A stretch of 64,000 bases of DNA from Pelomonas sp. SE-A7 (GTDB lineage: Bacteria; Pseudomonadota; Gammaproteobacteria; Burkholderiales; Burkholderiaceae_C), in the NCBI RefSeq assembly GCF_030345705.1, contig NZ_JAUASW010000001.1, forward strand, positions 992,001 through 1,056,000. Reading direction: 5' to 3'. Under the pieces are notes generated by a model. It made no database searches, was not told where the DNA came from, and saw nothing but the letters and a program-made list of their open reading frames with translations. Position numbers and translations under genes: made by a program. Below, in pieces: positions 17,001 through 25,601 of the stretch; the stretch's first letter is position 1; the number at the start of each line of letters is the position of its first letter.

Positions 17001-17249
17001 CCCGGCCTGCACCTCGGTCACGCCCGGCACGGCCAGCAGCGGCTTCTCGATGCGGTTGACGATCTCCCGCTCCGAAGTCTCGGGCGAGGCGCCCGGATAG
17101 GGAATGGAGACGAAGAGGAAAGGCACCTCCACGTCCGGGTTCTGGTTGACGCGCAGCTTGGACAGCGCCATCAGCCCCAGCGCCATCAGGCTGATGATGC
17201 AGACGATGGTCGCTACCGGCTTCTTGATCGAAAAATCTGAGATCAGCAT
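14022..17249 (-). CDS. RND efflux transporter permease (AcrB/HAE-1-like)
   Basis: A 1075-residue inner-membrane proton antiporter exporting hydrophobic or amphiphilic compounds. The AcrB plan is clear: N-terminal helix, large periplasmic porter loop, helices 2-6 with the proton-relay pair in GVLIDDAIVVRENI, a second periplasmic loop, and helices 8-12 with the partner lysine in GLVAKNAILLLD. It is longer than AcrB (about 1049) because after the usual end (VPTFYDSIETKRD) come about 55 residues with one more hydrophobic helix (LWAFLVTVVEVLLFLTMI). The adaptor gene lies 10 bp upstream in the same operon. No outer-membrane factor gene adjoins, so it must borrow a TolC-like channel. Substrate unknown. 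Confidence 0.93.
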   Translation of the reverse strand: MLISDFSIKKPVATIVCIISLMALGLMALSKLRVNQNPDVEVPFLFVSIPYPGASPETSEREIVNRIEKPLLAVPGVTEVQAGANEGQATFFLKFDFKKNMIEAADDVRNAIASVRYQLPQEMREPIIRRADPSAQPIMQVSLESKTLSHAEISRIAEDQLADKFRGVAGVGTVDIFGSLNRELSVLLSGQKLREFNVSVSEVVSALQRQNISAPVGKVRGEFEDQSIRLVGRISQPVDFERIVIKRTATDLVRLGQVATVKDGFSERQTLSVRNGRPNVGLSITRSREASTVTVANEIRKLVEEANKTLPAGTVLEITQDGGKNAQDSLNNVIHALVFGAGLTIFVVYAFLNSWRSTLITATSLPTSVIAAFIAVWIFGFTLNFMSLLGLSLAIGVLIDDAIVVRENIVRHMERGADRMTAALKGTAEIGMAVAATTFSIVAVFVPVAFMPGVSGEWFRPFGLTVVASVLVSLLISFTLDPMLSAFWGDPPNHHLAPKKGISKLLHHFNEWFDHQADRYGNVIAWALHHRIKMGVIAFLSFVLAIGLQVKFGGTSFLPSSDSETIAVEVRTPPSSSLEYARRKLASVDELAGLIKEKKSTDAFVNVTGGKLYINIGKSYERKRTAQEIGSELRQHLTKLTGAEFAVLDDFSGGGGSKPVQIRFYGSDTRKLLELTEDFMRQLRKVPGAVDVALSQQNAQNELQVELHRGLANQLGISVGDAANALRVAFAGIQVGDWVDPTGVTRDVSVRLQPSDRVDASNIERLPISVAGTGQMVPLDQIATITMGKAPATIQHLDGKRVIGVSANVQGRAAGDVTQDAMALAKKMNFPPGYGIKLAGGSKDQQEVFSSMTIALGAGIGLMYLILVMQFNSFTAPLGVMLSQPLSLIGVVVALLLTKGTLNLMSFIGIIMLAGLVAKNAILLLDAARQEEANGVNREEALMHAGRKRFRPILMTTFALIAGMMPVAIGIGEGAEFYRPMAVAIIGGTITSTFLTLLMVPTFYDSIETKRDSMAAKFHARAARWGAAGGLWAFLVTVVEVLLFLTMIRFVYRIVMKGLNRLRGRAPVQLPQGAD

Positions 17250-17259
17250 GGGAAGCTCC

Positions 17260-18423
17260 TCAGGAAGCGGTCGACGCGGCCGCTGCCGGCTTGGTGGCCG
17301 AGGCGGCGCCGGCGGCCGCGGCCGCCTTGATCGTCACGACTGCGCCTTCGACCAGCGTGCGGCTGGGATTGCGCAGCACGATGTCGCCGACCTTTAGGCC
17401 CGAGCTGACGACGTATTCGCCGCGGCGTTCGTCGCGGTCACCCAGCTTGATGGGTTGGCGGTGCAGCTTGCCGCCCTGGACGATCCAGGCATAGGCCTGG
17501 TCGCCGTCGCGCTGCATGTCGGCATCGTCCAGCATCAATGCGGCCGACTTGGTCGTACGCACAAAGCCCTCGCCATAAAGACCGGTCACGGACGCGGCGC
17601 GCTTGTCATTCAGATCCACAAGCACCGCGATCTGGCGGCTGACGGGGTTGGCCGACACGTCGATGCGGCGGATGCGGCCTTCGATGCGTTCCTGGTTGGC
17701 CCCGTGGATGCGCAGGTCCACGTCCTGCCCCAGCTTCAACTCGGCACGGCGGTCGGCCGAGACAAAACCTTCGAAGCGCATGGAGGCCGGGTCGATGACC
17801 TTGAGCAACTCCTTGCCGATCTGGGCGGTGTCGCCAGGCGAGACGCGGCGCTCGCTGACCACGCCATCGAACGGCGCACGGACCTCGGTACGGGCCATCT
17901 GCTGGCGAGCGGCCACCAGGCGAGCCTCGGCAGCGACCTTGTCGCTCTGGGTCGTGGTCCGGCGGTTGGCCGAATCTTCCAGTGCCTGCTGCGAAATCAT
18001 GCCCTGGGCCTGCAGGGCCTTCTGGCGCTGGAACTGGCGCTCGGCCTGCTCGAAATTCTCGCGGGCGGCACGGGCGGCTTCCTCGGCCGAGCTCAGGCTG
18101 TCGCGGATCGAGGTCGTGTCCAGCTGCACCAGCAGGTCGCCGCGGCGCACCGTCTCGCCGTTCTCCTTCAGCACATGGAGCACCACGGCCGACAGTTCGG
18201 CACGCAGGTCGGCGCGCTTCTCAGGCTGCACGGCGCCGGTGATCAGGGGGCCGCTGCCATGCTCGGCCTCGCCCATGACCAGCCGGTCCTCGGGCGCCAG
18301 CTGCAGCGCCGGGGCGTCCTTGCTTGCATCCTTCTTCTCGGCATTGCCCTGTTGGCAGCCCGAAAGGCTCGTCAGAGCCGCTACCACTACAGCCAGGGCA
18401 ACGGGAATGTGATGCTTCGTCAT
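17260..18423 (-). CDS. RND efflux periplasmic adaptor (membrane fusion lipoprotein)
   Basis: A 387-residue adaptor that bridges the RND permease and an outer-membrane channel. Start ATG 18423 follows GGAGAG. The signal peptide ends in the lipobox LSGC with Cys23 as the lipidation site. Then come the lipoyl half-motif (LVQLDTTSIRDSL), a coiled-coil hairpin (about 105-170, EEAARAARENFEQAERQFQRQ), the second lipoyl half (VRAPFDGVVSERRVSPGDTA), and beta-barrel and membrane-proximal domains (SSGLKVGDIVLRNP). The C-terminus is Ala-rich. It is first in the operon, behind a plausible sigma-70 promoter at 18480-18508. Confidence 0.92.
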   Translation of the reverse strand: MTKHHIPVALAVVVAALTSLSGCQQGNAEKKDASKDAPALQLAPEDRLVMGEAEHGSGPLITGAVQPEKRADLRAELSAVVLHVLKENGETVRRGDLLVQLDTTSIRDSLSSAEEAARAARENFEQAERQFQRQKALQAQGMISQQALEDSANRRTTTQSDKVAAEARLVAARQQMARTEVRAPFDGVVSERRVSPGDTAQIGKELLKVIDPASMRFEGFVSADRRAELKLGQDVDLRIHGANQERIEGRIRRIDVSANPVSRQIAVLVDLNDKRAASVTGLYGEGFVRTTKSAALMLDDADMQRDGDQAYAWIVQGGKLHRQPIKLGDRDERRGEYVVSSGLKVGDIVLRNPSRTLVEGAVVTIKAAAAAGAASATKPAAAASTAS

Positions 18424-18479
18424 GCTCTCTCCAGAGGTGTAATTGGCGGGGCGGTCTTGCCCTCTTGCAAAGCGGCGCA

Positions 18480-18508
18480 AGCATAGCCATGCCGAAAGGC
18501 ACTGCCAT
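18480..18508 (-). promoter_or_regulatory. Putative sigma-70 promoter of the RND efflux operon
   Basis: On minus, ATGGCA, a 17-bp spacer, then TATGCT, giving a start about 65 bp upstream of the adaptor ATG. No divergent TetR- or MarR-type regulator gene adjoins, so control must come from elsewhere. The remainder of the 227-bp gap (18424-18650) holds nothing else I can name. Confidence 0.45.
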
Positions 18509-18650
18509 CAGTCATGTGACAAGCCGGCAGCTTTTGTCCGCCAGCCGCACCTATGTCGGATGAAATGCACAAGCCGGTGCCAGGAGGCGATTCTGCGCCC
18601 GGAGGCCTTGGCCAGGGAGGGCCTGTTGCGGCCAACCTTTGGACGTCGGC

Positions 18651-19238
18651 TCAGCCCGCGGCAATCCAGTTCAGCGGCCAGTCGCCGGCCTGCCAGCGCT
18701 GCAGCCACAGCAGGCCTATCAGGGTCTTGGCATCGGTGACCTGGCCGTCGCGCGACCAGGCGTCCAGCTCGGCCGGCGTATGGAAGCAGAGGTCCAGGAA
18801 CTCGCCCTCGTCCAGCTGGCGCTCGCCGGCGACCAGGCCGCGGGCGAAGAAGATCTCTATGCCTTCGGTCGAATAGGCGATGGCGTTGTGCAGCACGCCG
18901 GCATGGGCCCATTCGCTGGCGCTGTAGCCGGTCTCCTCGCGCAGCTCGCGCTGGGCACAGGCCAGCGGGCTCTCGTTCGGATCGAGCTTGCCGGCCGGGA
19001 ACTCCAGCATCACCCGGCGCATGGGATGGCGGAACTGGCGTTCCAGCAGCAGGCGGCCGTCGTCCATCAGCGGCACGACCATCACGGCGCCCGGGTGGAC
19101 TATGTACTCGCGGCTGGCCTCGCGGCCATCAGGCAGGCGCACGCGGTCGCGGCGCACATCGAGGAAGTTGCCGCGCCAGGCTTGGGCGGATTCGATCAGC
19201 GTCTCGCTGATCCCAGCGTCCTTGTCTTCAGGGCGCAT
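18651..19238 (-). CDS. Nudix hydrolase (ADP-ribose pyrophosphatase-like)
   Basis: A 195-residue hydrolase of nucleoside diphosphates linked to another moiety. The Nudix box is textbook, GKLDPNESPLACAQRELREETGY in two halves: GKLDPNE and REL-EE-TGY at residues 83-105, with all metal-binding Glu residues. Preceding segments DRVRLPDGREASREYIVHPGAV resemble the NudF/ADP-ribose pyrophosphatase subgroup. ATG 19238 is chosen since longer in-frame starts would run far into the DUF2818 gene; even so it overlaps that gene by 11 bp. It is the last gene of the nuo transcription unit as far as I can see. Confidence 0.87.
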   Translation of the reverse strand: MRPEDKDAGISETLIESAQAWRGNFLDVRRDRVRLPDGREASREYIVHPGAVMVVPLMDDGRLLLERQFRHPMRRVMLEFPAGKLDPNESPLACAQRELREETGYSASEWAHAGVLHNAIAYSTEGIEIFFARGLVAGERQLDEGEFLDLCFHTPAELDAWSRDGQVTDAKTLIGLLWLQRWQAGDWPLNWIAAG

Positions 19239-19536
19239 TGCGCTTGCGGCGCAGATAGCACCAGACAAAGCCAGGGAAGCCGAACACCAGGTAGACGCAG
19301 GTGGCCGCAGCGTAGAACTCCCAGCCCTGCGGCTGGCGCTGGCCCTGGCTGGATTCCAGCGCAAAGCCCAGGCCCAGGGTCAGGAGGCCCAGCAGCACAA
19401 GCTCCAGCAGGCGCCAGCCAGCGCTCTTGTAGGCCGGCTTGGGGCCGACCAACAGCACACGCTGGCTGAAGTAAGGCGCGTTGGCCGCCACCAGGGCGGC
19501 CAGCAGGACCAGCCAGATGGCGGCCGATTGGTTCAT
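19228..19536 (-). CDS. DUF2818 membrane protein
   Basis: A 102-residue protein with three hydrophobic stretches (WLVLLAALVAANAPY near the N-terminus, LLELVLLGLLTLGLGFAL, and AATCVYLVFGFPGFVWCYL) and a basic tail RRKRNAP. The family is found immediately after nuoN in Burkholderiales, exactly as here (10 bp from nuoN). A role in complex I assembly or stability is suggested by position alone. Confidence 0.85.
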   Translation of the reverse strand: MNQSAAIWLVLLAALVAANAPYFSQRVLLVGPKPAYKSAGWRLLELVLLGLLTLGLGFALESSQGQRQPQGWEFYAAATCVYLVFGFPGFVWCYLRRKRNAP

Positions 19537-19546
19537 CGACGGTCGA

Positions 19547-21019
19547 TCAGGAGGCCAGCGCGCGGACGATGGCCTGCTTGCACATGTCCATCAGGCCGCC
19601 CGGCAGCAGGCCGAAGACCAGCACGGCCAGCCCGTTCAGCGACATCACCAGGCGCACATCGGTAGGCGCGGTGAGCAGTGCCGTATCGGTGGCTTCGTCG
19701 AAGAACATCACCTTGATGACGCGCAGGTAGTAGAACGCGCCGATCAGCGACAGCACGACCGCCGCGATGGCCAAGCCGTAGTAGAACGTGACGCCGGTGG
19801 CGATCATGGACTGCAGCACGGCCAGCTTGGCGTAGAAGCCCGCGGTCAGCGGAATGCCGGCCAGCGACAGCATGAAGATCATCATCAGCAGCGCGTACCA
19901 GGGGCTGCGGCTGTAGAGACCGGCCAGGTCGGCGATCTCTTCCGACTCATGGCCCTGACGGGCCAGCAGCAGGATCATGCCGAAGCTGCCCAGCGTGGTC
20001 AGCACATAGGTGACCGCGTAGAACATGGCCGAGCTGTAGGCATTCGAGGCCGCCAGCGTGTTGCCGTTGACCACGCCGGAGGCCAGGCCCAGCAGCATGA
20101 AGCCCATCTGGGCAATGGTCGAGTAGGCCAGCATGCGCTTGAGGTTGCTCTGCGCGATGGCCGCGAAGTTGCCCACGACCAGCGAGATCAGGGCCATCAC
20201 GATCAGCATCTGCTGCCAGTCCACGGCCAGGCCGATCATGCCCTCGACCAGCAGGCGCATGGTGATGGCAAAGGCGGCCAGCTTGGGCGCGGCACCGATC
20301 ATCAGCGTCACGGCCGTCGGAGCGCCCTGATAGACGTCGGGCACCCACATGTGGAACGGCGCGGCGCCCAGCTTGAAGCCCAGGCCGGCAACGATGAAGA
20401 CCACGCCGAAGATCAGCACGGACTTGTTCGGCACGCCGGTGCTGATGACCTCGAAGGCGCGCGGGATGGACAGCGAACCGGTGGCGCCGTACATCATCGA
20501 CAGGCCGTACAGCAGGAAGCCGCTGGCCAGGGCGCCGAGCACGAAGTACTTCATCGCGGCCTCGGTCGAGACCGTGTGGTCGCGGCGCAGGGCGACCAGC
20601 GCATACAGCGACAGGCTCATCAGCTCCAGGCCCAGGTAGATGACCAGGAAGTTGTTGGCCGACAGCATCACGCTCACGCCCAGCAGCGACAGCAGCGACA
20701 GTGTGAACAGCTCGCCCTTGAGCATGTCGCGCGAGCCGGCGTACGGACGGGCATAGACCAGGGTCACCATCACGGCGATGCAGGCGAAGAAGGCCAGCAG
20801 GTGGCCCATGGGGTCGGAGACCACCATGCCCTGCATGCCGTACTGCGTGACGTCGCTGTTGAAGTAGCCGATGTGCATCACGCCCACGAGCGCCAGCGTC
20901 AGCTGGGTCAGCACATAGGTCGGCGTGCGGCGCGGGTCGGTGACGAACAGGTCGACCATGGCCACCAGGCAGGCCATGCCCAGCAGGACGATTTCGGGAT
21001 AGACCGAGAGCCAATTCAT
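19547..21019 (-). CDS. nuoN: NADH-quinone oxidoreductase subunit N
   Basis: Antiporter-like proton-pumping subunit of the complex I membrane arm, 490 residues and about 14 helices. Landmarks: NFLVIYLGLELMSLSLYALV (helix 5 with the key Glu), STEAAMKYFVLGALASGFLLYG, AAPFHMWVPDVYQGAP (conserved Lys before it), and SNLKRMLAYSTIAQMG with the pumping Lys. I prefer ATG 21019, preceded by GAGGTG at 7 nt, over the GTG three codons upstream. Last of the fourteen nuo genes. Confidence 0.96.
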   Translation of the reverse strand: MNWLSVYPEIVLLGMACLVAMVDLFVTDPRRTPTYVLTQLTLALVGVMHIGYFNSDVTQYGMQGMVVSDPMGHLLAFFACIAVMVTLVYARPYAGSRDMLKGELFTLSLLSLLGVSVMLSANNFLVIYLGLELMSLSLYALVALRRDHTVSTEAAMKYFVLGALASGFLLYGLSMMYGATGSLSIPRAFEVISTGVPNKSVLIFGVVFIVAGLGFKLGAAPFHMWVPDVYQGAPTAVTLMIGAAPKLAAFAITMRLLVEGMIGLAVDWQQMLIVMALISLVVGNFAAIAQSNLKRMLAYSTIAQMGFMLLGLASGVVNGNTLAASNAYSSAMFYAVTYVLTTLGSFGMILLLARQGHESEEIADLAGLYSRSPWYALLMMIFMLSLAGIPLTAGFYAKLAVLQSMIATGVTFYYGLAIAAVVLSLIGAFYYLRVIKVMFFDEATDTALLTAPTDVRLVMSLNGLAVLVFGLLPGGLMDMCKQAIVRALAS

Positions 21020-21038
21020 AGTGTTCACCTCGGACGCC

Positions 21039-22514
21039 TCAATTGATCTTGGAGACGGCCACGTGCTTGAGCAACTCGGTCACTGAAGCGTGCATCACGT
21101 CGGTAAAGGGTTTGGGGTAGACGCCCATGTAGAGCGTGGCGGCGGCCAGCACGCCCAGCATCCAGAACTCGCGGCGGTTGACGTCCTTGAGCTCGCGCAC
21201 CTCGTCGTTGGCGATGGCGCCGAAGTAGACGCGCTTGTACATCCACAGCGTATAGGCCGCGCCGAACACCAGGGCCGTGGCGGCAATGGCGCCCAGCCAG
21301 AAGTCGTACTTGACCGTGCCCAGGATCACCATCCACTCGCCGACGAAGCCGCCGGTGGCCGGCAGGCCGCAGTTGGCCATGGCGAAGAACAGGGCCAGGG
21401 CCGCGAACTTGGGCATGGTGTTGACCACGCCGCCGTAGGAGGCGATCTCACGCGAATGCACACGGTCGTACAGCACGCCGATGCACAGGAACATGGCGCC
21501 CGACACGAAGCCGTGCGAGATCATCTGCACCAGGCCGCCCGAGATGCCCAGCTCGTTGAAGATGAAGAAGCCCAGCGTGACGAAGCCCATGTGGGCGATC
21601 GACGAATAGGCCACCAGCTTCTTCATGTCGGTCTGCACCAGGGCCACCAGGCCGATGTAGACCACGGCGATCAGCGACATCGCGATGATCAGCCACGACC
21701 AGTGGTGGACCGCGTCGGGCGCGATGGGCAGCGAGAAGCGCAGGAAGCCGTAGGCACCCAGCTTCAGCATGATGGCAGCCAGCACCACCGAGCCGCCGGT
21801 GGGCGCCTCGACGTGGGCGTCGGGCAGCCAGGTGTGGACCGGCCACATCGGCACCTTGACCGAGAACGCCGCCAGGAAGGCGAAGAACAGCCAGCTCTGC
21901 ACGTCCAGCGCCAGCGGCAGCTTGTGCCAGGTCTGGATGTCGAAGCTGCCGCCCGACTTGACGTACAGGTACAGCAGCGCGATCAGCATCAGGAGCGAAC
22001 CGGCCAGCGTGTACAGGAAGAACTTGAAGGCCGCATAGACGCGCCGCGGGCCGCCCCAGACGCCGATGATGATGTACATCGGGATCAGCGTGGCCTCGAA
22101 GAACACGTAGAACAGCATGCCGTCCAGGGCCGAGAACACGCCGATCATCAGGCCCGACAGGATCAGGAAGGCGCCCATGTACTGATGGGCCCGCTCGGTG
22201 ATCACCTCCCAGGCGGCAACCACGACGATCACCGTGATGAAGGCCGTCAGCGGCACGAACCACATCGAGATGCCGTCCACCCCGAGGTGGTAGCGGATAT
22301 TGAAGCGCTCGATCCAGGGCAGGTTCTCGGCGAACTGCATCGCGGCCGTGGCCACGTTGAAGTCCTTGATCAGCGGCAGCGTGACCGCGAAGCTCGCGAT
22401 GGCGGCCACCAGGGCCATCCAGCGTGCGGTGCCGGCCTGGTTCTCGCGGCCCAGGACCAGCAGCAGCACGCCGCAGACCACGGGCAACCAGATGGCAAGA
22501 CTCAGATATCCCAT
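21039..22514 (-). CDS. nuoM: NADH-quinone oxidoreductase subunit M
   Basis: Antiporter-like membrane subunit of complex I (491 residues). Landmarks: FYVFFEATLIPMYIIIGVWG (conserved Glu in helix 5), VPMWPVHTWLPDAHVEAPT and DMKKLVAYSSIAHMGFVTLG with the conserved lysine of the central proton channel. It sits between nuoL and nuoN with 19-bp gaps. Nothing is unusual in length or motif. Confidence 0.97.
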   Translation of the reverse strand: MGYLSLAIWLPVVCGVLLLVLGRENQAGTARWMALVAAIASFAVTLPLIKDFNVATAAMQFAENLPWIERFNIRYHLGVDGISMWFVPLTAFITVIVVVAAWEVITERAHQYMGAFLILSGLMIGVFSALDGMLFYVFFEATLIPMYIIIGVWGGPRRVYAAFKFFLYTLAGSLLMLIALLYLYVKSGGSFDIQTWHKLPLALDVQSWLFFAFLAAFSVKVPMWPVHTWLPDAHVEAPTGGSVVLAAIMLKLGAYGFLRFSLPIAPDAVHHWSWLIIAMSLIAVVYIGLVALVQTDMKKLVAYSSIAHMGFVTLGFFIFNELGISGGLVQMISHGFVSGAMFLCIGVLYDRVHSREIASYGGVVNTMPKFAALALFFAMANCGLPATGGFVGEWMVILGTVKYDFWLGAIAATALVFGAAYTLWMYKRVYFGAIANDEVRELKDVNRREFWMLGVLAAATLYMGVYPKPFTDVMHASVTELLKHVAVSKIN

Positions 22515-22533
22515 TCTTCTTCTCCGCCCTTGA

Positions 22534-24582
22534 TCAGAGACCCATCAGGATCTTGAATTGGGGCCACATGTAGGGCCACAGCTGCCAGCTCATCAGGCCG
22601 ATCACACCCAGGATCATCACCAGGGCATACCAGTACAGATGGCCGGTCTGGACACGGCGCACCAGGCCGGCGACACCGCCCACCACGTTGGCCGAGCCGT
22701 TGATCAGCACACCGTCGATCAGGCCGGCATCGCCGCCCTTCCACAGACCGATGCCGAGGCCCCGGGCCAGCTTGGCCAGGATGTTCTCGTTGATCCAGTC
22801 CATGTAGTACTTGTTCTCCAGCAGCTTGATCACCGGTGCCAGCACGCGGGCAAAGGTGGCCGGGATGCTGGGAGCGACCAGGTAGAACACATAGGCGGTG
22901 ACGACACCGGCCAGGGCCAGCCAGAACGGCAGCGCGGTCAGGCCATGCGTGGCCATGGCCACGGCGCCGTGGAACTCGTGCGCCAGCTCCTTCATCGCAT
23001 GGTGCGTCTCGTGGTTGACGAAGATCGCATCCTTGAAGAAGTCGCCGAACAGAATGGGCTGTATCGTCATGAAGCCGATCACCACCGAGGGAATGGCCAA
23101 CAGGATCAGCGGGGCCGTGACCACCCAGGGCGACTCGTGCGGCTCGTGGTGCTCGTCGCCATGGTCGTCGTGGTGGTCATGCTCGCCCGGGAAGGGCTTG
23201 TGGTGGAAGTTCTCCTTGCCGTGGAAGACCAGGAAGTACATCCGGAACGAATAGAAGGCGGTGACGAACACACCGATCACCACGGCCGCATAGGCGAACG
23301 AGGCGCCCGGCAGATGGCTGGCATGCACCGCCTCGATGATCGAGTCCTTGGAATAGAAACCCGAGAACAGTGGCGTGCCGATCAGCGCGAGCGAGCCCAG
23401 CAGCGAGGTGATCCAGGTGATGGGCATGTACTTGCGCAGGCCGCCCATGTTGCGGATGTCCTGGTCATGGTGCATGCCGATGATCACCGAGCCGGCACCC
23501 AGGAACAGCAGGGCCTTGAAGAAGGCGTGCGTCATCAGGTGGAACACGGCGACCGAATAGGCCGAGGCGCCCAATGCCACGGTCATGTAGCCCAGCTGCG
23601 AGAGCGTGGAGTACGCGACGACGCGCTTGATGTCGTTCTGGATGATGCCCAGGAAGCCCATGAACAGCGCGGTGATCGCGCCAATGACGAGCACGAAGTT
23701 CAGGGCCGTGTCCGACAGCTCGAACAGCGGGCTCATGCGCGAGACCATGAAGATGCCGGCCGTCACCATGGTGGCGGCGTGGATCAGGGCCGAGATCGGG
23801 GTCGGGCCTTCCATCGAGTCGGGCAGCCAGACATGCAGAGGGAACTGGGCCGACTTGCCCATGGCGCCAATGAACAGGCAGATGCAGGCCACGCTCAGCA
23901 TCATCCAGTCCGAGCCCCACAGCGGCGCATTGAACTTGACTTGCGCCAGCTCGGCCGACTTGCCGAACAGCTCGGCGTAGTTCAGCGAACCGCCGTAGGC
24001 CACCAGCAGGCCTATGCCCAGGATGAAGCCGAAGTCGCCGACGCGGTTGACCAGGAAGGCCTTCATGTTGGCGAAGATCGCCGTCGGCTTGGTGTACCAG
24101 AAGCCGATCAGCAGGTACGAGACCAGGCCCACTGCCTCCCAGCCGAAGAACAGCTGCAGCATGTTGTTGCTCATCACGAGCATCAACATGGAGAAGGTGA
24201 ACAGCGAGATGTACGAGAAGAAGCGCTGGTAGCCCGGATCTTCTTCCATGTAGCCGATGGTGTAGATGTGCACCATCAGCGACACGAAGGTCACCACGCA
24301 CATCATCATGGCGGTGAGGCCATCGACCAGGAAGCCGACTTCCATCTTCAAGCCGCCCAGCACCATCCATTCGTAGACGGTCTCGTTGAAGCGGGCGCCG
24401 TCCACGGCCACCGACTTCAGCGTCATCGCCGAGATGATGAAGGCGACGAGCACGCCCAGGATGGTGATGCTGTGGGCGCCGCGGCGGCCGACCTGCTTGC
24501 CGAAGAAGCCGGCAATGGCAGCGCCGAGCAGCGGCGCCATCGGCACCGCCAGCAGCATGTTTTGCGAAAGTGTTGCAGACAT
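22534..24582 (-). CDS. nuoL: NADH-quinone oxidoreductase subunit L
   Basis: The distal antiporter-like subunit, 682 residues, with the long lateral helix at its C-terminus that braces the membrane arm. Seen: FFGWEAVGLVSYLLIGFWYT, HVWLPDSMEGPTPISALIHAATMV and NDIKRVVAYSTLSQLGYM. Between helices about 13 and 14 it carries a His/Asp-rich loop (HDHHDDHGDEHHEPHE, near residue 460), a cytoplasmic or periplasmic loop insert seen in relatives too; metal binding is conceivable but unproven. Starts 19 bp after nuoK. Confidence 0.97.
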   Translation of the reverse strand: MSATLSQNMLLAVPMAPLLGAAIAGFFGKQVGRRGAHSITILGVLVAFIISAMTLKSVAVDGARFNETVYEWMVLGGLKMEVGFLVDGLTAMMMCVVTFVSLMVHIYTIGYMEEDPGYQRFFSYISLFTFSMLMLVMSNNMLQLFFGWEAVGLVSYLLIGFWYTKPTAIFANMKAFLVNRVGDFGFILGIGLLVAYGGSLNYAELFGKSAELAQVKFNAPLWGSDWMMLSVACICLFIGAMGKSAQFPLHVWLPDSMEGPTPISALIHAATMVTAGIFMVSRMSPLFELSDTALNFVLVIGAITALFMGFLGIIQNDIKRVVAYSTLSQLGYMTVALGASAYSVAVFHLMTHAFFKALLFLGAGSVIIGMHHDQDIRNMGGLRKYMPITWITSLLGSLALIGTPLFSGFYSKDSIIEAVHASHLPGASFAYAAVVIGVFVTAFYSFRMYFLVFHGKENFHHKPFPGEHDHHDDHGDEHHEPHESPWVVTAPLILLAIPSVVIGFMTIQPILFGDFFKDAIFVNHETHHAMKELAHEFHGAVAMATHGLTALPFWLALAGVVTAYVFYLVAPSIPATFARVLAPVIKLLENKYYMDWINENILAKLARGLGIGLWKGGDAGLIDGVLINGSANVVGGVAGLVRRVQTGHLYWYALVMILGVIGLMSWQLWPYMWPQFKILMGL

Positions 24583-24601
24583 CTTGATGCGTCCTGTTCC
24601 T

Positions 24602-24916
24602 TTAGCCCTTCAGCGCGTCGAGCTCTTCGACATTGATGCTGGCGCGGTTGCGGAACAGCACGACCAGGATCGCGAGGCCGATGGCCGATTCGGCGGCCGC
24701 CACGGTCAGGATGAAGAACACGAAGACCTGGCCCGCCATGTCGCCCAGGTAGTGCGAGAAGGCGACGAAGTTCAGGTTGACCGCCAGCAGCATCAGCTCG
24801 ATGGCCATCAGCAGCACGATCAGGTTCTTGCGGTTCAGGAAGATGCCGATCACCGACAGCGCGAACAGGATCGCGCCCAGCGTCAGGAAATGGCCCAGAG
24901 TCAGTCCAGCAGCCAT
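24602..24916 (-). CDS. nuoK: NADH-quinone oxidoreductase subunit K
   Basis: A small three-helix subunit (104 residues) linking the quinone-site module to the antiporter subunits. The proton-channel glutamates are in LLMAIELMLLAVNLNFVAFS and AAAESAIGLAILVVLFR. The ATG at 24916 gives a start MAAGLTLGHFL, two or three residues longer than many homologues. Only 2 bp separate it from the nuoJ stop, so translation is probably coupled. Confidence 0.95.
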   Translation of the reverse strand: MAAGLTLGHFLTLGAILFALSVIGIFLNRKNLIVLLMAIELMLLAVNLNFVAFSHYLGDMAGQVFVFFILTVAAAESAIGLAILVVLFRNRASINVEELDALKG

Positions 24917-24918
24917 GG

Positions 24919-25560
24919 TCACGCGGCTCCCGTGTTGTTGTCGGCGGCCGGTTCGGCCGGGGTCTCCACCGTCGGCGCCATCTTGACGATGCGCAGGCGG
25001 TCGGCCTTCTTCACCTTGACCTGCTCGGAGGCATCCTGCGAGCGGCTGTCCTTGCGGCGGCGCAGCGTCAGCGCGATGGCGGCAATGATGGCCACCAGCA
25101 ACAGCACCGAGGCGATCTCCAGCGGGTACAGGTAGCTGGTGTAGACCTCGACGCCCAGCGCCTTGGCATTGCCCAGCTGCTGCACCGCGGCGCTCATCTC
25201 GGCCGGCTGGTTCAGGCGGAAGCCCGGCATCAGGATGGCAGCCATCTCCAGCGCGATCAGCGCGCCCACCAGGGCGGCCAGCGGCAGGTGCTTGAGGAAG
25301 CCGTCCCGCACGCGGTCGCTGCCTATGTCCAGCATCATCACGACGAACAGGAACAGCACCATCACGGCGCCGATGTAGACCAGCACCAGGGTGATGGCCA
25401 GGAACTCGGCCTTCAGCAGCATCCAGACGCAGGAGGCGTTGAAGAAGGCCAGGATCAGGAACAGGGCCGAGTGCACCGTGGACTTCGCCGTGATCACACG
25501 GAACGAAGAGGCCAGCAGCACGGCCGAGAACAGGTAGAACAGAGCGGTAGTGATATCCAT
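24919..25560 (-). CDS. nuoJ: NADH-quinone oxidoreductase subunit J
   Basis: Five-helix membrane subunit (213 residues) of complex I; its third helix, with the pi-bulge region near ITLVLVYIGAVMVLFLFVVMML, connects the redox and pump modules. The C-terminal 50 residues are hydrophilic and charged (LRRRKDSRSQDASEQVK, then an Ala-rich end), a tail typical of betaproteobacterial NuoJ. Confidence 0.95.
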   Translation of the reverse strand: MDITTALFYLFSAVLLASSFRVITAKSTVHSALFLILAFFNASCVWMLLKAEFLAITLVLVYIGAVMVLFLFVVMMLDIGSDRVRDGFLKHLPLAALVGALIALEMAAILMPGFRLNQPAEMSAAVQQLGNAKALGVEVYTSYLYPLEIASVLLLVAIIAAIALTLRRRKDSRSQDASEQVKVKKADRLRIVKMAPTVETPAEPAADNNTGAA

Positions 25561-25601
25561 GGGATTTCAGCAAGCGCCTCGATGCGGAACGGGTTCCGGC
25601 A

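Noticed and set aside
22558..24636. Long plus-strand frame (692 codons) opposite nuoL, and similar ones at 27447-29819, 29606-31546, 31477-33360 and 36670-39228
   Set aside because: All are antisense to well-conserved nuo or pnp genes, arise from high third-position GC, and encode repetitive His/Gln/Arg-rich sequence without a fold.
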